Positions 59,701 to 64,000 of a DNA stretch of 64,000 nucleotides are shown here, in pieces. Origin of the DNA: Hyposmocoma kahamanoa. Its lineage: Eukaryota > Arthropoda > Insecta > Lepidoptera > Cosmopterigidae. The notes below the pieces were generated by a model that was not told where the DNA came from, searched no databases, and worked only from the letters and a program-made list of their open reading frames with translations. Where the stretch lies: NCBI RefSeq assembly GCF_003589595.1, contig NW_020653765.1, forward strand, positions 2,620,377 to 2,684,376. The letters run 5' to 3'. A program made the translations under genes and the position numbers. The stretch's first letter is position 1. The number at the start of each line of letters is the position of its first letter.

Positions 59701-62700
59701 CATCATCATTCATCAATCAATTCATTCATTATGGGTATAATTCATACAGGGTTCAAGTGTATGTATCTTACTGGTTGATAATATAATTTTCACATCGTCA
59801 AATTTTTTCTTTTGCTTAAGGGATATATATCATTGCTATACGAGGGCCGGCTGAAAAGTTTTGAGCCTAAGGTATTAAACATGCCGATAGAAATATGTAA
59901 AAAATCTATTTTTCTACATAATCTTCCCTCTACTTTAATGCACTTCTTATATTTGCCAGGCTTTTTAACCCAGTGAAAAAATATTTGCCGTCTTTGCCTT
60001 CGAAATGCTTGTCTACAGCCGTTTTCATTTCTTCATCACTCGAAAATCTTCGCTCTTAGAGGTCCTTTTTCGAATTGGAAAACAGGAAATAATCGCTGGG
60101 GGTGAAGATCAGGACTGTAGGGTAAGTGGTTGATTTCTTAAAATCCTGTCTCGGCCCCGGCACGCATTGCAACTCGCGCAGTGTGCACGGGCGCATTGTC
60201 CTGCAAAAACAGGACTCCCTTCGCCAGTTTGCCTTTCCTTTTCTCGACAACCACTTGACGCACTTTTGTCAACAATGCGGCGGAATAATCCTCGTTCATT
60301 GTAGTTTTTTTAGGCAGATAGTCGATGAACAGAATTCCTTCACAATCCCAGAAAAATATGGCTCATGGCTTTTCTCCATTTTCTTTCCACTGCATTGACT
60401 CCTGTTTTGACTTTGGATCGTTCTGCCGAATCCACGTTTCATCAACAGTTACAATGTGGAGAAAAGACGTCATCCAAAAGTTCCTGTGAAGTTGTGACAC
60501 GACGCTGCCTGTTCTGCAATGTGAGCATTTTCGGCATCCATCGCGTTCAAACTTTTTTCATGTGCAAATGTCTATGCAAAACGTCGCCGATTCATTCCTT
60601 GCTTATGGTTATAGCTTCATTTATCTTGATTCGCCGGTCTTGGAGAACATTTTTCAAAATATTTTCTTCGGTAACAGTGTTTGGACACCCTGACCTGGGA
60701 TCATCTTCCAGCGACTCCCTGCCACGTTTGATCTCTCTGTTCCAACGTTTTATGTTGGCAAATGATGGTTCATACTTCTCATGAACTGTATACATCTCTT
60801 GAAATATTCCATCGGCGTTATATACTTTTTGTGAGGAATTTTGTGACAGCTTTGTACTCAATTTTGTACAATGCGCGGATGACTCAGACATGGTGATGGT
60901 TACTGTTCAAGGCCTAATAGCGTAATGATACTAAAGACTTAAAATTTGGTATGTATACTACTTAGATATTTGCAATTAGTCATATGTAACGCCAGCCATT
61001 AGTGTCTCTTAAAGGTATTTAGGAGCAAAACTTTACAGCCGCTCGTCGTAAATGATTTGATATTCATGATCGCACATTTTCAGTTGGTGACCGGGGACCT
61101 GCTGAAGTTTTTGTCAGCGAATGACAACGACCATCCTCTAGTGGTCCATGGGTTCTCCATCGCTGGGTATTTATGGGGCGAGGTATGCGTTCATGTCATG
61201 AAGGACCCTAAACGGTGAGTGATCGACCACTCAATAAACTTAATATTTTATAAGGTTTTTATTTATTTTTACTGAATATCATGATGCTTTACTAGCACGA
61301 TATTCATCTATTTTTGTAAAAATATTCCACTAGTTCATATTATTATTGATACAAAGTTCGACACAAAGACATTGACACAAAGAAAAATTCCTTTGACCCA
61401 TCTAGATTTGAACCAGCGACTGTTGCTTCAACGTGGCTACCGTTAACAGCTACGCCACGGATCGAACTAGCAGGTCTTACGAATTTCTCAGTGTGTTTAC
61501 TGCGGATTTTTGTTTTAGAAGGTTATTTATTATTTAACATACTTTTAAAGGTAAACTATTTATTGAAAATGTTAATACTTACCCGACGTAAATGTTTCAG
61601 TTGTTTTTTTACGATTTCAGAGAGGTCATCATAACAAAAGTTTTTTAGCTCCATAGTAACATGCAGATCATAGTTTCCCAAAGTGGTCCCTACCGCCCCA
61701 CAGTGATTCACTCCCATGCAAAGTACAAAATTATTTATGCTTTATAATTATTTTCGATTGTTACTTTTCATCACGATTTGCCAAAATATATAACAATAAT
61801 CAATATACAATAGTAAATAGAACCGTATGTACGATAAAACAAAATGACCAGTACATCTCTGTTCATAACCATTTTGTATGGGACTACGCCTCAGTCTAAA
61901 TTGGTTAAGTTTTTTATATCATGTGATTTGCCAACAAGTACATACTTATATTTTGCGTGTAGAGCCCGCGTGCCGCAATCTGCGTGCTTATAATTAATGT
62001 GAATAAAACTTTAAAAAAATAATTCAACCAACTTCAAAAACCACAAAAAGTCACTAGACTAAAAAGCGAAAAATAACAACATACAGATTTAATCCAAATG
62101 ACAACAACGCACACTCTGTGTGTTTCACGCTTTATCGTCTAATTTAGGTGCGTTCAAAAATTACTTGATATAACAAAATTTCTTGAAAATCTAAATATTT
62201 TCAAAACTTACGAAAATTGTTATGGATAGGCGTGTCCCTTACCACTAAACGGACGGTATTATAATAATAATAATAATAATAAAAGACTGCAAAAGTGGCG
62301 TCCGTGTGTCACGACAATAACTGCAGCGTTATCGTCGTGACACACGGGCGCCACTGCGCTACTAAATATTATATGAAAATTAGTAGTGGCACTGCAGCGC
62401 TTCTACAAGCGTCTAATTTGAAAGCGCCTTTCAAAACATAAGTTTTCGACATGTACGAGAGGGTCGAAAGTTACAAAAAATGTAAGACATGTAATAATTT
62501 GGCAACACATATACATACATACGAGGTGTTCACACTAAGACGGCGATATTGACAGTTACTAACCGTGTACACAATAGTACATTATTTAAATACATTTTCG
62601 AAGTAGTAAGCCATCTTTGTACCGCAGGTTCCAGCCGTTGCTTGACCGCGTGGCAGCGCAGGTGTGGGACTCGGCTGCCGACATCACGGAACTCACCATC

Positions 62701-62765
62701 GGCGTGCCTTCCGCCGTCTTCCCCAAAAACAAAATCCTGCAGAAGACGCTCCAGACCTACTTGGA
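32729..62765 (+). CDS. DUF829/TMEM53-like alpha/beta-hydrolase-fold protein, first five coding exons; continues past right edge
   Basis: Exons 32729-32800, 49435-49577, 59187-59352, 61084-61214, 62628-62765 join in phase through GT-AG introns, giving about 216 codons. ATG at 32729 follows a splice-acceptor-like TTGTTTTAG at 32701-32709, so a non-coding upstream exon is likely. Residues 1-40 (MSVIRTLFSLAVHNGKQGLR onward) are basic, hydroxylated and free of acidic residues, which resembles a mitochondrial presequence. The core has RPLCVMINWLLARQKHVMK, LYLEQGFDVVSISCTPWQL, PLVVHGFSIAGYLWGEV (nucleophile-elbow-like Ser) and AQVWDSAADI. The order Trp, Lys, Tyr, Gly-x-x-V, then Pro-Trp and a H-x-F-S turn matches the DUF829/TMEM53 family. 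Human TMEM53 is a nuclear envelope protein; catalysis is unproven. The catalytic Asp and His would lie in exons beyond the window. Confidence 0.8.
32861..33073 (+). repeat. tRNA-derived SINE A, copy 3, best preserved
   Basis: CCTCCGTGGCCGAACGGTTA (A box), GGACTGCCATGCAGAGGTCC (anticodon-arm region), TGGGTTCGATTCCCAGGC (B box), then TATGGCCTAAATTTATTTCT and a (TTA)n tail. 60 bp inside intron 1 of the DUF829 gene. The anticodon position would read GCC, so a tRNA-Gly origin is possible but unproven. Confidence 0.88.
33393..33563. mobile_element. Foldback MITE of about 170 bp
   Basis: CGTATTCTAGAACTCTACTC at 33400 and, reversed from 33556, CGTATTCTAAAACTCTACTC; the arms continue with GATGCTCAAGTCAGGATT and AATGCTCAAGTCAGGATT. 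A diverged part copy is at 58395-58495. No clear target duplication beyond a possible TA. Confidence 0.75.
33564..34487. other. Intron sequence, nothing recognised
   Basis: AT-rich intron 1 DNA of the DUF829 gene. GGGCACGTGCAAGCGTCACG near 33677 is a short CG-rich patch with CACGTG. No repeat relation seen. Confidence 0.4.
34488..34712 (+). repeat. tRNA-derived SINE B, copy 1
   Basis: ACTTCGGTGGCCTAACGGTT (A box), CCTTGTTCGATTCCCTGTAA (B box), then GGCCAATTTGGGATTTGGGC, GGTACTCATAGTACATGG and TGGCACATATCATCATATTA. The body differs from SINE A. Second copy at 43430-43640. Confidence 0.8.
34738..35185 (+). repeat. Family C repeat, copy 5, split by a MITE
   Basis: Left part 34738-34838 (TTGGTGAAATTACAGACACA to TTGCGTTTAAAG), right part 35149-35185 (TTTAAAGCTCTAAGTGGCAC to CTGTTATGG). 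The 5' third is missing. The 310 bp between is the MITE below. Confidence 0.75.
34839..35148. mobile_element. 310-bp MITE with 7-bp target duplication
   Basis: TTTAAAG at 34832-34838 and 35149-35155. Ends: GCTGGTTCATTTTACACCGT at 34839 and, reversed from 35148, GGCGGATTCCTGTTACACCG; both continue TGC. The insertion interrupts the family C word TTTGCGATTTAAAGCTC. Superfamily unassigned. Confidence 0.75.
35578..36860 (-). mobile_element. Mariner transposon, near full length
   Basis: Terminal repeats TAGGGGTTAAAGTATGAAAT plus TGCCG at the left (from about 35578) and the reverse complement at the right (CGGCAATTTCATACTTTAAC plus CCCTAA, to about 36860), with TA at both junctions. Length near 1.28 kb is typical of mariner. 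It sits in intron 1 of the DUF829 gene in antisense orientation and encodes the transposase frame below. Confidence 0.92.
35654..36673 (-). pseudogene. Mariner transposase, open except for one nonsense codon
   Basis: ATG at 36673 (MDTAKIRVIFEYEFRRGTNA). Helix-turn-helix regions come first, with VRFWFKRFRDGNFDL and GRPPTQ. Then WVPHDLTD, the first catalytic Asp in IVTCDEK, VWWSQHGVIHYSFL, the second in LLLHDNARPHTA and the third in SPDLAPTDYHFF. Counting gives 34 residues between the second and third Asp, the D,D34D signature of mariner. The only visible break is TAG at 36214-36212, where the family has Trp (CDEK-W-I). The reading frame continues at once (ILYDNRKTKMQWL). 339 codons in all, close to the family norm of about 345. 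Apparently a recently inactivated copy. Confidence 0.92.
36899..36941. repeat. Palindrome
   Basis: TTTAGATGTCTA and TAGACATCTAAA-like arms: TTTAGATGTC, centre TACA, GACATCTAAA, with the outer ATTTG-CAA and TTG-CAAAT also pairing. Lies 40 bp right of the mariner; no link is evident. Confidence 0.55.
36942..37796. other. Intron sequence, nothing recognised
   Basis: No coding pattern or repeat relation seen between the palindrome and the LINE 3' end. Confidence 0.35.
37797..39650 (-). mobile_element. CR1-like LINE with the reverse transcriptase deleted
   Basis: Read on the minus strand. 39643-39386 is the endonuclease N-terminal part (ILLHQNIASILAKRDLLE, DAICLSE). 39338-38982 is the later endonuclease part (IIITGDFNINILD, ELTCIDLIISN). 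A frameshift follows, then ISGHNTALLL, where the catalytic SDH motif reads SGH. 38971-38147 is the linker region (FWYVTKRD, KANGLKWISGALRRCCKVKR, KASWTVIKDRHNKKTP). The linker ends SLSNSKACN, the point where RT normally begins, and runs straight into EIKKLTYTQMTTELYKWLVV and NEFLEQ, the usual C-terminal end of such ORFs. The RT is therefore missing in frame. The 3' end is a pentamer tail (TTGAA)n at 37800-37840, typical of CR1-type elements. Confidence 0.85.
39783..39997 (-). repeat. tRNA-derived SINE A, copy 4
   Basis: Minus strand: CTCCACGGCCGAACGGTTAC, TTCGATTCCCAAGCCGGGAG, then TATGGCCTACATTTATTTTT and the GAGTGTGTGCGTTATTA tail at its end. Confidence 0.85.
39998..40673. other. Intron sequence, nothing recognised
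   Basis: AT-rich intron 1 DNA; no motif or repeat relation seen. Confidence 0.35.
40674..40972 (+). repeat. Family C repeat, copy 6
   Basis: TAGTAGAGCTCCTTGTGAAA to TGGTATTATAAAAAAAAATA, complete at about 300 bp, with TACCTATTTCTGCCGCCAAG and GCGATTTAAAGCTCGGAGTG. Confidence 0.85.
41266..41551 (+). mobile_element. MITE family G, copy 2, exact 8-bp target duplication
   Basis: TTTCTCCT at 41258-41265 and 41552-41559. Ends CATTGACTTACAAATAAATG at 41266 and, reversed from 41551, CATTGACTTACAATTATATG. The body matches copy 1 (28330-28620) in reverse orientation through nearly its whole length. Confidence 0.93.
41560..42113. other. Intron sequence, nothing recognised
   Basis: AT-rich; the only GC-rich patch is CACCCTCCCGCTCTCCGCGG at about 42018. 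Confidence 0.35.
42114..43375 (+). repeat. tRNA-derived SINE A, copy 5, split by an insertion
   Basis: Head at 42114-42198: CTGTCTCCGTGGCTGAACGG, CAGGTTCGATTCCCGGGCCG, ending GTATGGCCTA. Remainder at 43236-43375: TGGCCTAGATTTATTTCTCT to GAGTGTGTGCGTTGTTATTA. TGGCCTA is duplicated at the break (42192-42198 and 43236-43242). About 10 bp of the anticodon-arm region is missing. Confidence 0.8.
42199..43235. mobile_element. 1.04-kb insertion in SINE A copy 5
   Basis: Bounded by the TGGCCTA duplication. Left end CAGATGAGATTAACTGCTAT; right end reversed CACTAGAGATGGTTAATATA; similarity of the ends is weak. The interior is AT-rich with repeated words (GCTAAATGCTAAA, GTGCTAAATATAGCATTAGC) and has no coding frame. 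A 7-bp duplication and CA..G ends suggest a hAT-like or related non-autonomous element. Confidence 0.6.
43430..43640 (+). repeat. tRNA-derived SINE B, copy 2
   Basis: GGTTCGATTCCCGTTAGGAC (B box), then TTTTCTACATTGGTTCTGAT, GGTACTCATAGTACAGGGAC and TGTTGGGCACATTATTATTA match the copy at 34488. The A-box half of the head is eroded. Confidence 0.75.
43862..44161 (-). repeat. Family C repeat, copy 7
   Basis: Minus strand from GCAGTAGAGTTCCTTGTGAA to the end near CACTTGATATTATAAAAAAA. Contains CCACCTTACTTAGTTCTGCC and GGTGACAGGCGCAGTGGCAG. Complete. Confidence 0.85.
44336..44465. repeat. Inverted-end repeat CCCGACTGC
   Basis: TACCCGACTGCGAGAGGGTT at 44336 and AGCAGTCGGGTTTTG ending about 44463. 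About 130 bp. From general knowledge, AACCCGACTGC-type repeats are frequent in lepidopteran genomes. Confidence 0.5.
44725..45070 (+). pseudogene. LINE C-terminal fragment and 3' UTR
   Basis: The frame ending with TAA at 44941-44943 reads NSFTVSAIRLWNSLPESIQL then SLSLDSFKQRVKDYFLTH. The IRLWNSLPESI/FK-RV-DY pattern is the common C-terminus of CR1/Jockey-type ORF2. Upstream the frame is degenerate (STLLHAAVPFAKQPSH). An AT-rich tail follows to about 45070. Confidence 0.75.
45386..46101 (-). mobile_element. Penelope-like element, N-terminal and GIY-YIG parts with RT deleted
   Basis: Minus strand. 45973-45656 encodes KYTRFKSGKIVSFP, NRENLRTRYVHQYGLD and ALTALTFLKKCRDNNIVPTC, the N-terminal region typical of Penelope-like ORFs. 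It runs directly into a GIY-YIG-like segment: YSLYKIHCSCGKSYIG at about 45665-45618, then RLTEHIRSMKNRDNRG and SAVTEHSLDSDSTHYICFDK (45612-45500). The long reverse transcriptase between them is absent. A 77-bp inverted repeat (45885-45961 and 46024-46101; GGTTTTCGCGATTGTTACAC in one arm) lies at the 5' end. Its 62-bp centre holds the hammerhead-like motif. Confidence 0.72.
45962..46023 (+). ncRNA. Hammerhead-ribozyme-like motif of a Penelope-like element, probably degenerate
   Basis: GTCACCATGGGACCTGTAAA then GGGCCCGAAACGTCGG. GGGACC/GGGCCC can form helix II with a TGTAAA loop, followed by the invariant GAAA and a GTC. The CUGAUGA core strand is not intact in the expected place (CCATGGG), so activity is doubtful. 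Penelope-like elements are known to carry hammerhead motifs in their terminal repeats. Related copies: 57770-57812 (GAAA changed to GATA) and 4183-4235. Confidence 0.45.
46102..47049. other. Nothing recognised inside the large inverted repeat
   Basis: AT-rich, with a small CG-rich patch GCGGCGAGAGGCGCGGCGGC at about 46230. No coding motif. Confidence 0.35.
47117..47704. other. Intron sequence, nothing recognised
   Basis: No coding pattern or repeat relation seen in intron 1 of the DUF829 gene. Confidence 0.35.
47705..48005 (+). repeat. Family C repeat, copy 8, best preserved
   Basis: AAATTTGCAGCAGTAGAGCT to CACTTGATATTATAAAAAAA. Contains every module seen in the family: CTCCTTGTGAAAG, GGTGCTGGTGAAATTACAGG, TGTCTCAGGGTGACGGGCGC, GCGATTTAAAGCACCGAGTG and TTACCATCAGGCGCACGACT. 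Confidence 0.88.
48380..48725 (+). repeat. tRNA-derived SINE D, copy 3
   Basis: ATAGATTTCTCACAGATGGC and AGTCGTTAAAAACCAGAAAC (body), then CGTAGCTTCGTTGGCATAGC (A box) and CACTGGTTCGAATCCAGCTG (B box), then GGATCGAAGGAATTCTCTTC and AATAATTGAATATC. An antisense tRNA-like fragment (CTGTATTCGAACG) precedes it. Confidence 0.75.
48887..49410 (+). repeat. Family C repeat, copy 9, split by SINE A copy 6
   Basis: Left part 48887-48972 (GTAGCAGTAGAGCGCCTTGT to GCAAGCAGCAAAAACAG), right part about 49186-49410 (AATGTGAGCATTGCTGCGTT to TTGTTGGTATTGTAAAAAAA). SINE A at about 48976-49185 lies between, with ACGGTTACTATGCTGGACTG, GGGTTCAACTCCCGGGCCGT and a GTTATTATATTTTTATTATT tail. Ends 25 bp before exon 2 of the DUF829 gene. 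Confidence 0.8.
49578..50179. other. Intron 2 sequence, nothing recognised
   Basis: Starts with the GTGAGT donor of exon 2. A small inverted pair ATCATGATAATATGATTATT-like cluster is near 49680-49700; nothing else. Confidence 0.35.
50180..50378. mobile_element. Foldback MITE, about 200 bp
   Basis: AAACAAAAAATGAAAAAGAA at 50180 and, reversed from 50378, AAACAAAACATTAAAAAGAA; arms continue AATGCACCAAGCGGCGCTAG and CATGCAGCAAGCGGCGCCGG, then GGCGTCGA in both. Arms are about 60 bp with 80% identity. GC-rich within AT-rich surroundings. Confidence 0.7.
50379..51755. other. Intron 2 sequence, nothing recognised
   Basis: AT-rich intron DNA; frames show no motif. Confidence 0.35.
51756..52000 (+). 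pseudogene. Possible PIF/Harbinger transposase N-terminal fragment
   Basis: Within an open frame 51722-52189: LRRRNRIILLLLHTEGDVSL, YNYFRMSIPELSW and SVSHIGPIMRKSVDYR. The EGD/EGE..., FFxYFRMS, and ...YR spacing resembles the start of Harbinger nucleases. Only about 80 residues resemble it, the middle is compressed, and the end of the frame is SINE A tail sequence (GAGTGTGTGCGTTATTATTA at 52065). Not functional. Confidence 0.45.
52001..52788. other. Intron 2 sequence; SINE A tail fragment at 52061-52097, otherwise nothing
   Basis: ATGTTGAGTGTGTGCGTTAT with a short TTA run is the SINE A 3' end. The rest is AT-rich with no motif. Confidence 0.4.
52789..52842 (+). repeat. SINE A head fragment
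   Basis: CCTCTGTGGCCGAACGGTTA, CATGCTGGACTACCACGCAG and CTGGGTCCGATG; similarity ends inside the B box. Confidence 0.7.
52925..53209. mobile_element. MITE-like element, about 285 bp
   Basis: GGATTGACTACTATACTGCC at 52925 and, reversed from 53209, GGATTGAGTATACTGCCGTA; both continue with GTCAACTAAC/CGCCAAC. The left arm has an extra CTA. No target duplication read. Confidence 0.6.
53210..54589. other. Intron 2 sequence, nothing recognised
   Basis: AT-rich with T-runs; frames at 53216-53518 and 53545-53796 have no motif. Confidence 0.35.
54590..54790 (+). repeat. RTE-like LINE 3' remnant
   Basis: CTCAACCTACTGTTCGTCTC, CACTACTGGGCACGAGTTTA, GGAGAGGGAACTTCTCAC and TTTTTACCATGTTTTCCTCC follow the order of a very common lepidopteran LINE tail (CCCACTGCTGGGCACAGGCC ... 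GATGTTTTCCTTCACC). A related scrap is at 15120-15180 (GTCCAACTGCTGGGCACAGG). Confidence 0.55.
54791..55985. other. Intron 2 sequence with a weak inverted pair
   Basis: AATCTAGATAGAACAGCGAT at 54811 and ATCGCCGTTCTATCTATCTG at 55312 are partly inverted, hinting at a 0.5-kb non-autonomous element. In one frame AMWAGHVCQN near 54828 resembles a LINE C-terminal word. Nothing firm. Confidence 0.3.
55986..56170 (-). repeat. Interspersed repeat with AACCTCCTCCTTTTTTGAAG end
   Basis: ATGAAAATCGGTTCACAAAT, GGAGTTATCGCGTAACATAC, CAATCGAATTGAGAACCTCC and TTTTTTGAAGTCGGTTAA. From general knowledge this is a widespread lepidopteran repeat end; class unproven. Confidence 0.5.
56277..56737 (+). mobile_element. 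MITE family F, better copy, 8-bp target duplication
   Basis: CATCGAGTATATAACCAGAA at 56277 and, reversed from 56737, CATCGAGTACACAATCAGAA; both continue ATAGAGACGAA, a 31-bp inverted repeat. Flanks GGCCCAAG (56269-56276) and GGCCCAGG (56738-56745) differ at one base. 461 bp, no coding capacity. Diverged copy at 1185-1687. Confidence 0.85.
56746..57221. other. Intron 2 sequence, nothing recognised
   Basis: No motif or repeat relation seen. Confidence 0.35.
57222..57502 (+). repeat. Family C repeat, copy 10
   Basis: GGCAGTAGAGCTCCTTGTGA to TCGATGTTAAATAAAAAAAA, with CTGCCACCTTACCT, AGGGTGACGGGAGTGG and CATCAGGCGCACGATTTGTT. The GCCGCCAAGCAGTAATG module is deleted. Confidence 0.85.
57585..57745 (-). 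repeat. tRNA-derived SINE D, copy 4
   Basis: Minus strand: CGTTCCTTGGCTTAATTGAC (A box), GGGTGCTGGTTCGAATCCAG (B box), then CCGGATGGAATGAATATTTC and AAGTGTTCGATC. Confidence 0.7.
57753..57862 (+). repeat. Penelope-like terminal fragment with hammerhead-like motif
   Basis: GGTCACGGTTGACCATGGGA, TCTGTAAAGGGCCCGATACG then TCGGTTTG, then AAACAAATATACGCGATTTA and AATCCGGAAAAATAGTTTCA, the same order as 45965-46075. The ribozyme-type GAAA is GATA here. Only one arm of the inverted repeat is present. Confidence 0.7.
57945..58215 (-). pseudogene. Non-LTR retrotransposon fragment ahead of RNase H
   Basis: Minus strand near 58030-57960 encodes DLNDRISIPLGNHNTVFQVE then CMG, which overlaps DHNTVFQAECMGIK of the copy at 28728-29461 and includes a degraded FTD (first RNase H Asp; VCIFTDRS). 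Many stops upstream. Confidence 0.65.
58395..58497. repeat. Partial copy of the foldback MITE at 33393-33563
   Basis: GACTTGAGTATTGAGTAGAG then TTCTGGAATACGAC matches the right arm (GACTTGAGCATTGAGTAGAG, TTTTAGAATACGAC). A local duplication CTCAAGTCGTGACTTACTCA precedes it. Confidence 0.65.
58815..59110. mobile_element. Truncated hAT copy with an expanded minisatellite
   Basis: Matches 12690-12867 from TTATTTATAAACTTCGG through AATTTTAGAGTCGAGT to GCCTTAAAAGACTGAGTCTC and TTTCACTGCTA. Between ACAACTCGAG and TTATTAATAA, where the other copy has about 14 bp, it carries about 115 bp of CAAGTCGTA/TTCAAGTCG units at 58890-58985. The left end is missing. Confidence 0.8.
59838..60900 (-). mobile_element. 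Degenerate mariner, second family
   Basis: Left terminus ACGAGGGCCGGCTGAAAAGT then TTTGAGCCTAAGGTA at 59838 is a typical mariner end. Minus-strand frame 60891-60592 reads NREIKRGRESLEDDPRSGCP and NVLQDRRIKINEA, the linker after the helix-turn-helix. Beyond it, HLHMKKV, ELLDD, PSDYFLF and KKDL in shifting frames mark the rest, with many stops. The right terminus was not recognised near 60900-61020. In intron 3 of the DUF829 gene. Confidence 0.85.
61320..61505 (-). repeat. tRNA-derived SINE D, copy 5
   Basis: Minus strand: CCGTGGCGTAGCTGTTAACG (A box), AGTCGCTGGTTCAAATCTAG (B box), then ATGGGTCAAAGGAATTTTTC and TTTGTGTC. Confidence 0.65.
61506..62218. other. Intron 4 sequence, nothing recognised
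   Basis: No motif or repeat relation seen. Confidence 0.35.
62219..62260 (+). repeat. Family C repeat tail fragment
   Basis: GTTATGGATAGGCGTGTCCC then TTACCACTAAACGGACGGTA and TTATAATAATAATAA; only the last 40 bp of the family. Confidence 0.5.
62294..62355. repeat. Near-perfect 62-bp palindrome
   Basis: AGTGGCGTCCGTGTGTCACG at 62294 pairs with CGTGACACACGGGCGCCACT ending 62355; the centre AATAACTGCAGCGTTAT also pairs. GC-rich in an AT-rich intron, 270 bp before exon 5 of the DUF829 gene. Confidence 0.75.
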
Positions 62766-64000
62766 GTGAGTACAGCCCTATTAAGTAATCTTGAACATCA
62801 CAAGATCTGTTCTCACCACAGATAATACAATACTATACTAGTACAGATACTCAATCTCATACAAGAAAATGTCGCACTCATAACTCCGCTTATTCGGACG
62901 CTTATTTTGATTCTGATCGGTGGTCAATAGATGGTACCACATAAACCCACGATGCGATTGTAATAATATTTGAGAAGGCCAACAAATGGCACCTGTTATA
63001 TTTTTTGTTAAGGTTATTGCACTTGTGGCGAGGCCTTGACGTTTGAATAAATCGCACCGTTCGCATCCACAGTGATCGAATTGAGGGAGATAATAATTTG
63101 CCTAAAGTATTGAATGTTGTCTTAGTATGGCGATACCGATTTCGTCATCAACGCGTTTAAAATTTATTTTTTTACCACTTATCTTCTAAACTTTCCAAAA
63201 TATACAATAGACTCATTCTTATTTTTAAAATGGCTAAAGTATAAGTACCTATAATAAAAACACAACTACAATACTATTTTTCGAGACAATCATTTGTGGC
63301 AACAAATATTTACTTCTTATGAAATAATAGTCGTCAATGTTGTACCAACTCAAATTTCAATAAATAATACGCCTATTCAATATAGGGGAGGATTACTTTT
63401 ACCTTAACACCGACGACGACATATATAGGTACCTACTCCGTGATAATCTGATAATACAATAATTATTATTGTAATAAGATCGTAAAGAAGCCGAGTCTGT
63501 ACATTTCATATTTTTAAGTAAAAGTCAATACTTACTGAAGACATGCTAGATAACTTATAATATAAATTTTTATAATTTTTCGGTGCATTTGCACATGCTT
63601 AATCTCCATAATGGCTGAACCAATTTGGATGTGGTTTTCGGTGACGCTTCATTTAGAAGTCTTCGGTATAGCAATACATGTATTACTTACTTTTAAAAAC
63701 AAAATAATGTCAGCAATAAGCAGCAGCAAAATATCCTATCTATACAATATTAAAAGTACGGGAAGTCCCCACATACATAATAGTCGAGGGGAAGCCCTTT
63801 GTATATAGCAGTGTCGGGCAAAATTTAATTGTTCTGGCAATTAAAGATTGACAATAGTTGCGAGAACCACAATTAACAAACAACTTAATTAAATTAATTA
63901 AACCACAATTAAATTGATCAATCGTTAATCGCCTATATCTACAATTAACAATTAACACTGACAATTATGATAAATTTATATATATTTATATATGGGGGTG
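62766..64000. other. Intron 5 start; only weak repeat traces
   Basis: Follows the GTGAGT donor of exon 5. About 63590-63700 (GCTGAACCAATTTGGATGTG) resembles a lepidopteran LINE-tail repeat. No further exon of the DUF829 gene was found before the window ends. Confidence 0.4.

Noticed and set aside
60365..60784. 139-codon plus-strand frame
   Set aside because: Antisense shadow of the decayed mariner transposase.

Overview
This is a 64 kb piece of an AT-rich animal nuclear genome, almost certainly an insect and most probably a moth or butterfly. The evidence is short exons with GT-AG introns, two slowly evolving nuclear genes whose translations match the metazoan families closely, and a dense population of short interspersed repeats, MITEs, mariner, hAT, Penelope-like and non-LTR elements of the kind that fills lepidopteran introns. 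No operons, CRISPR arrays or prokaryotic signals are present. The taxonomic call is inference from repeat style and protein similarity; no search was run.

Three host genes are present. (1) Positions 1870-6273, minus strand: the first five coding exons (241 codons) of a GCN5/PCAF (KAT2) histone acetyltransferase. They cover the N-terminal PCAF_N region; the acetyltransferase and bromodomain exons lie beyond the left edge. (2) Positions 13266-22327, minus strand: a complete nine-exon DEAD-box RNA helicase of the DDX49/Dbp8 family. All eight junctions join in phase into 540 codons with every helicase motif. (3) Positions 32729-62765, plus strand: the first five coding exons (about 216 codons) of a DUF829/TMEM53-like alpha/beta-hydrolase-fold protein with a possible mitochondrial presequence. 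It is spread over 30 kb by introns of 16.6 and 9.6 kb and runs off the right edge. GCN5 acts in SAGA-type chromatin acetylation, DDX49 in nucleolar ribosome biogenesis, and the DUF829 role is unclear; no functional link among the three is visible.

The rest is mostly mobile DNA, much of it nested. 1-1.7 kb: repeats. 2.7-3.3 kb: a hAT-like MITE carrying a second repeat. 6.9-10.1 kb: a dead hAT transposase copy whose 3' part is split by a 1.2 kb pogo-like element. 11.7-13 kb: a 1.07 kb non-autonomous hAT with an exact 8-bp target duplication inside another repeat. 24.4-26.0 and 28.7-29.5 kb: non-LTR retrotransposon fragments. 35.6-36.9 kb: a nearly intact mariner with one nonsense codon. 37.8-39.7 kb: a CR1-like LINE that has lost its reverse transcriptase but keeps an open frame. 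45.1-47.1 kb: a Penelope-like remnant with inverted terminal repeats and a hammerhead-like motif. 59.8-60.9 kb: a second, decayed mariner. Throughout run at least three tRNA-derived SINE families (called A, B and D here), one abundant 300-bp repeat of unknown class (C), and several MITE families, two of which have exact or near-exact 8-bp target duplications.

Coordinates of exons were derived by hand from splice signals and phase. Repeat boundaries are exact where a target-site duplication or terminal inverted repeat could be read, and approximate (about 5-20 bp) elsewhere.
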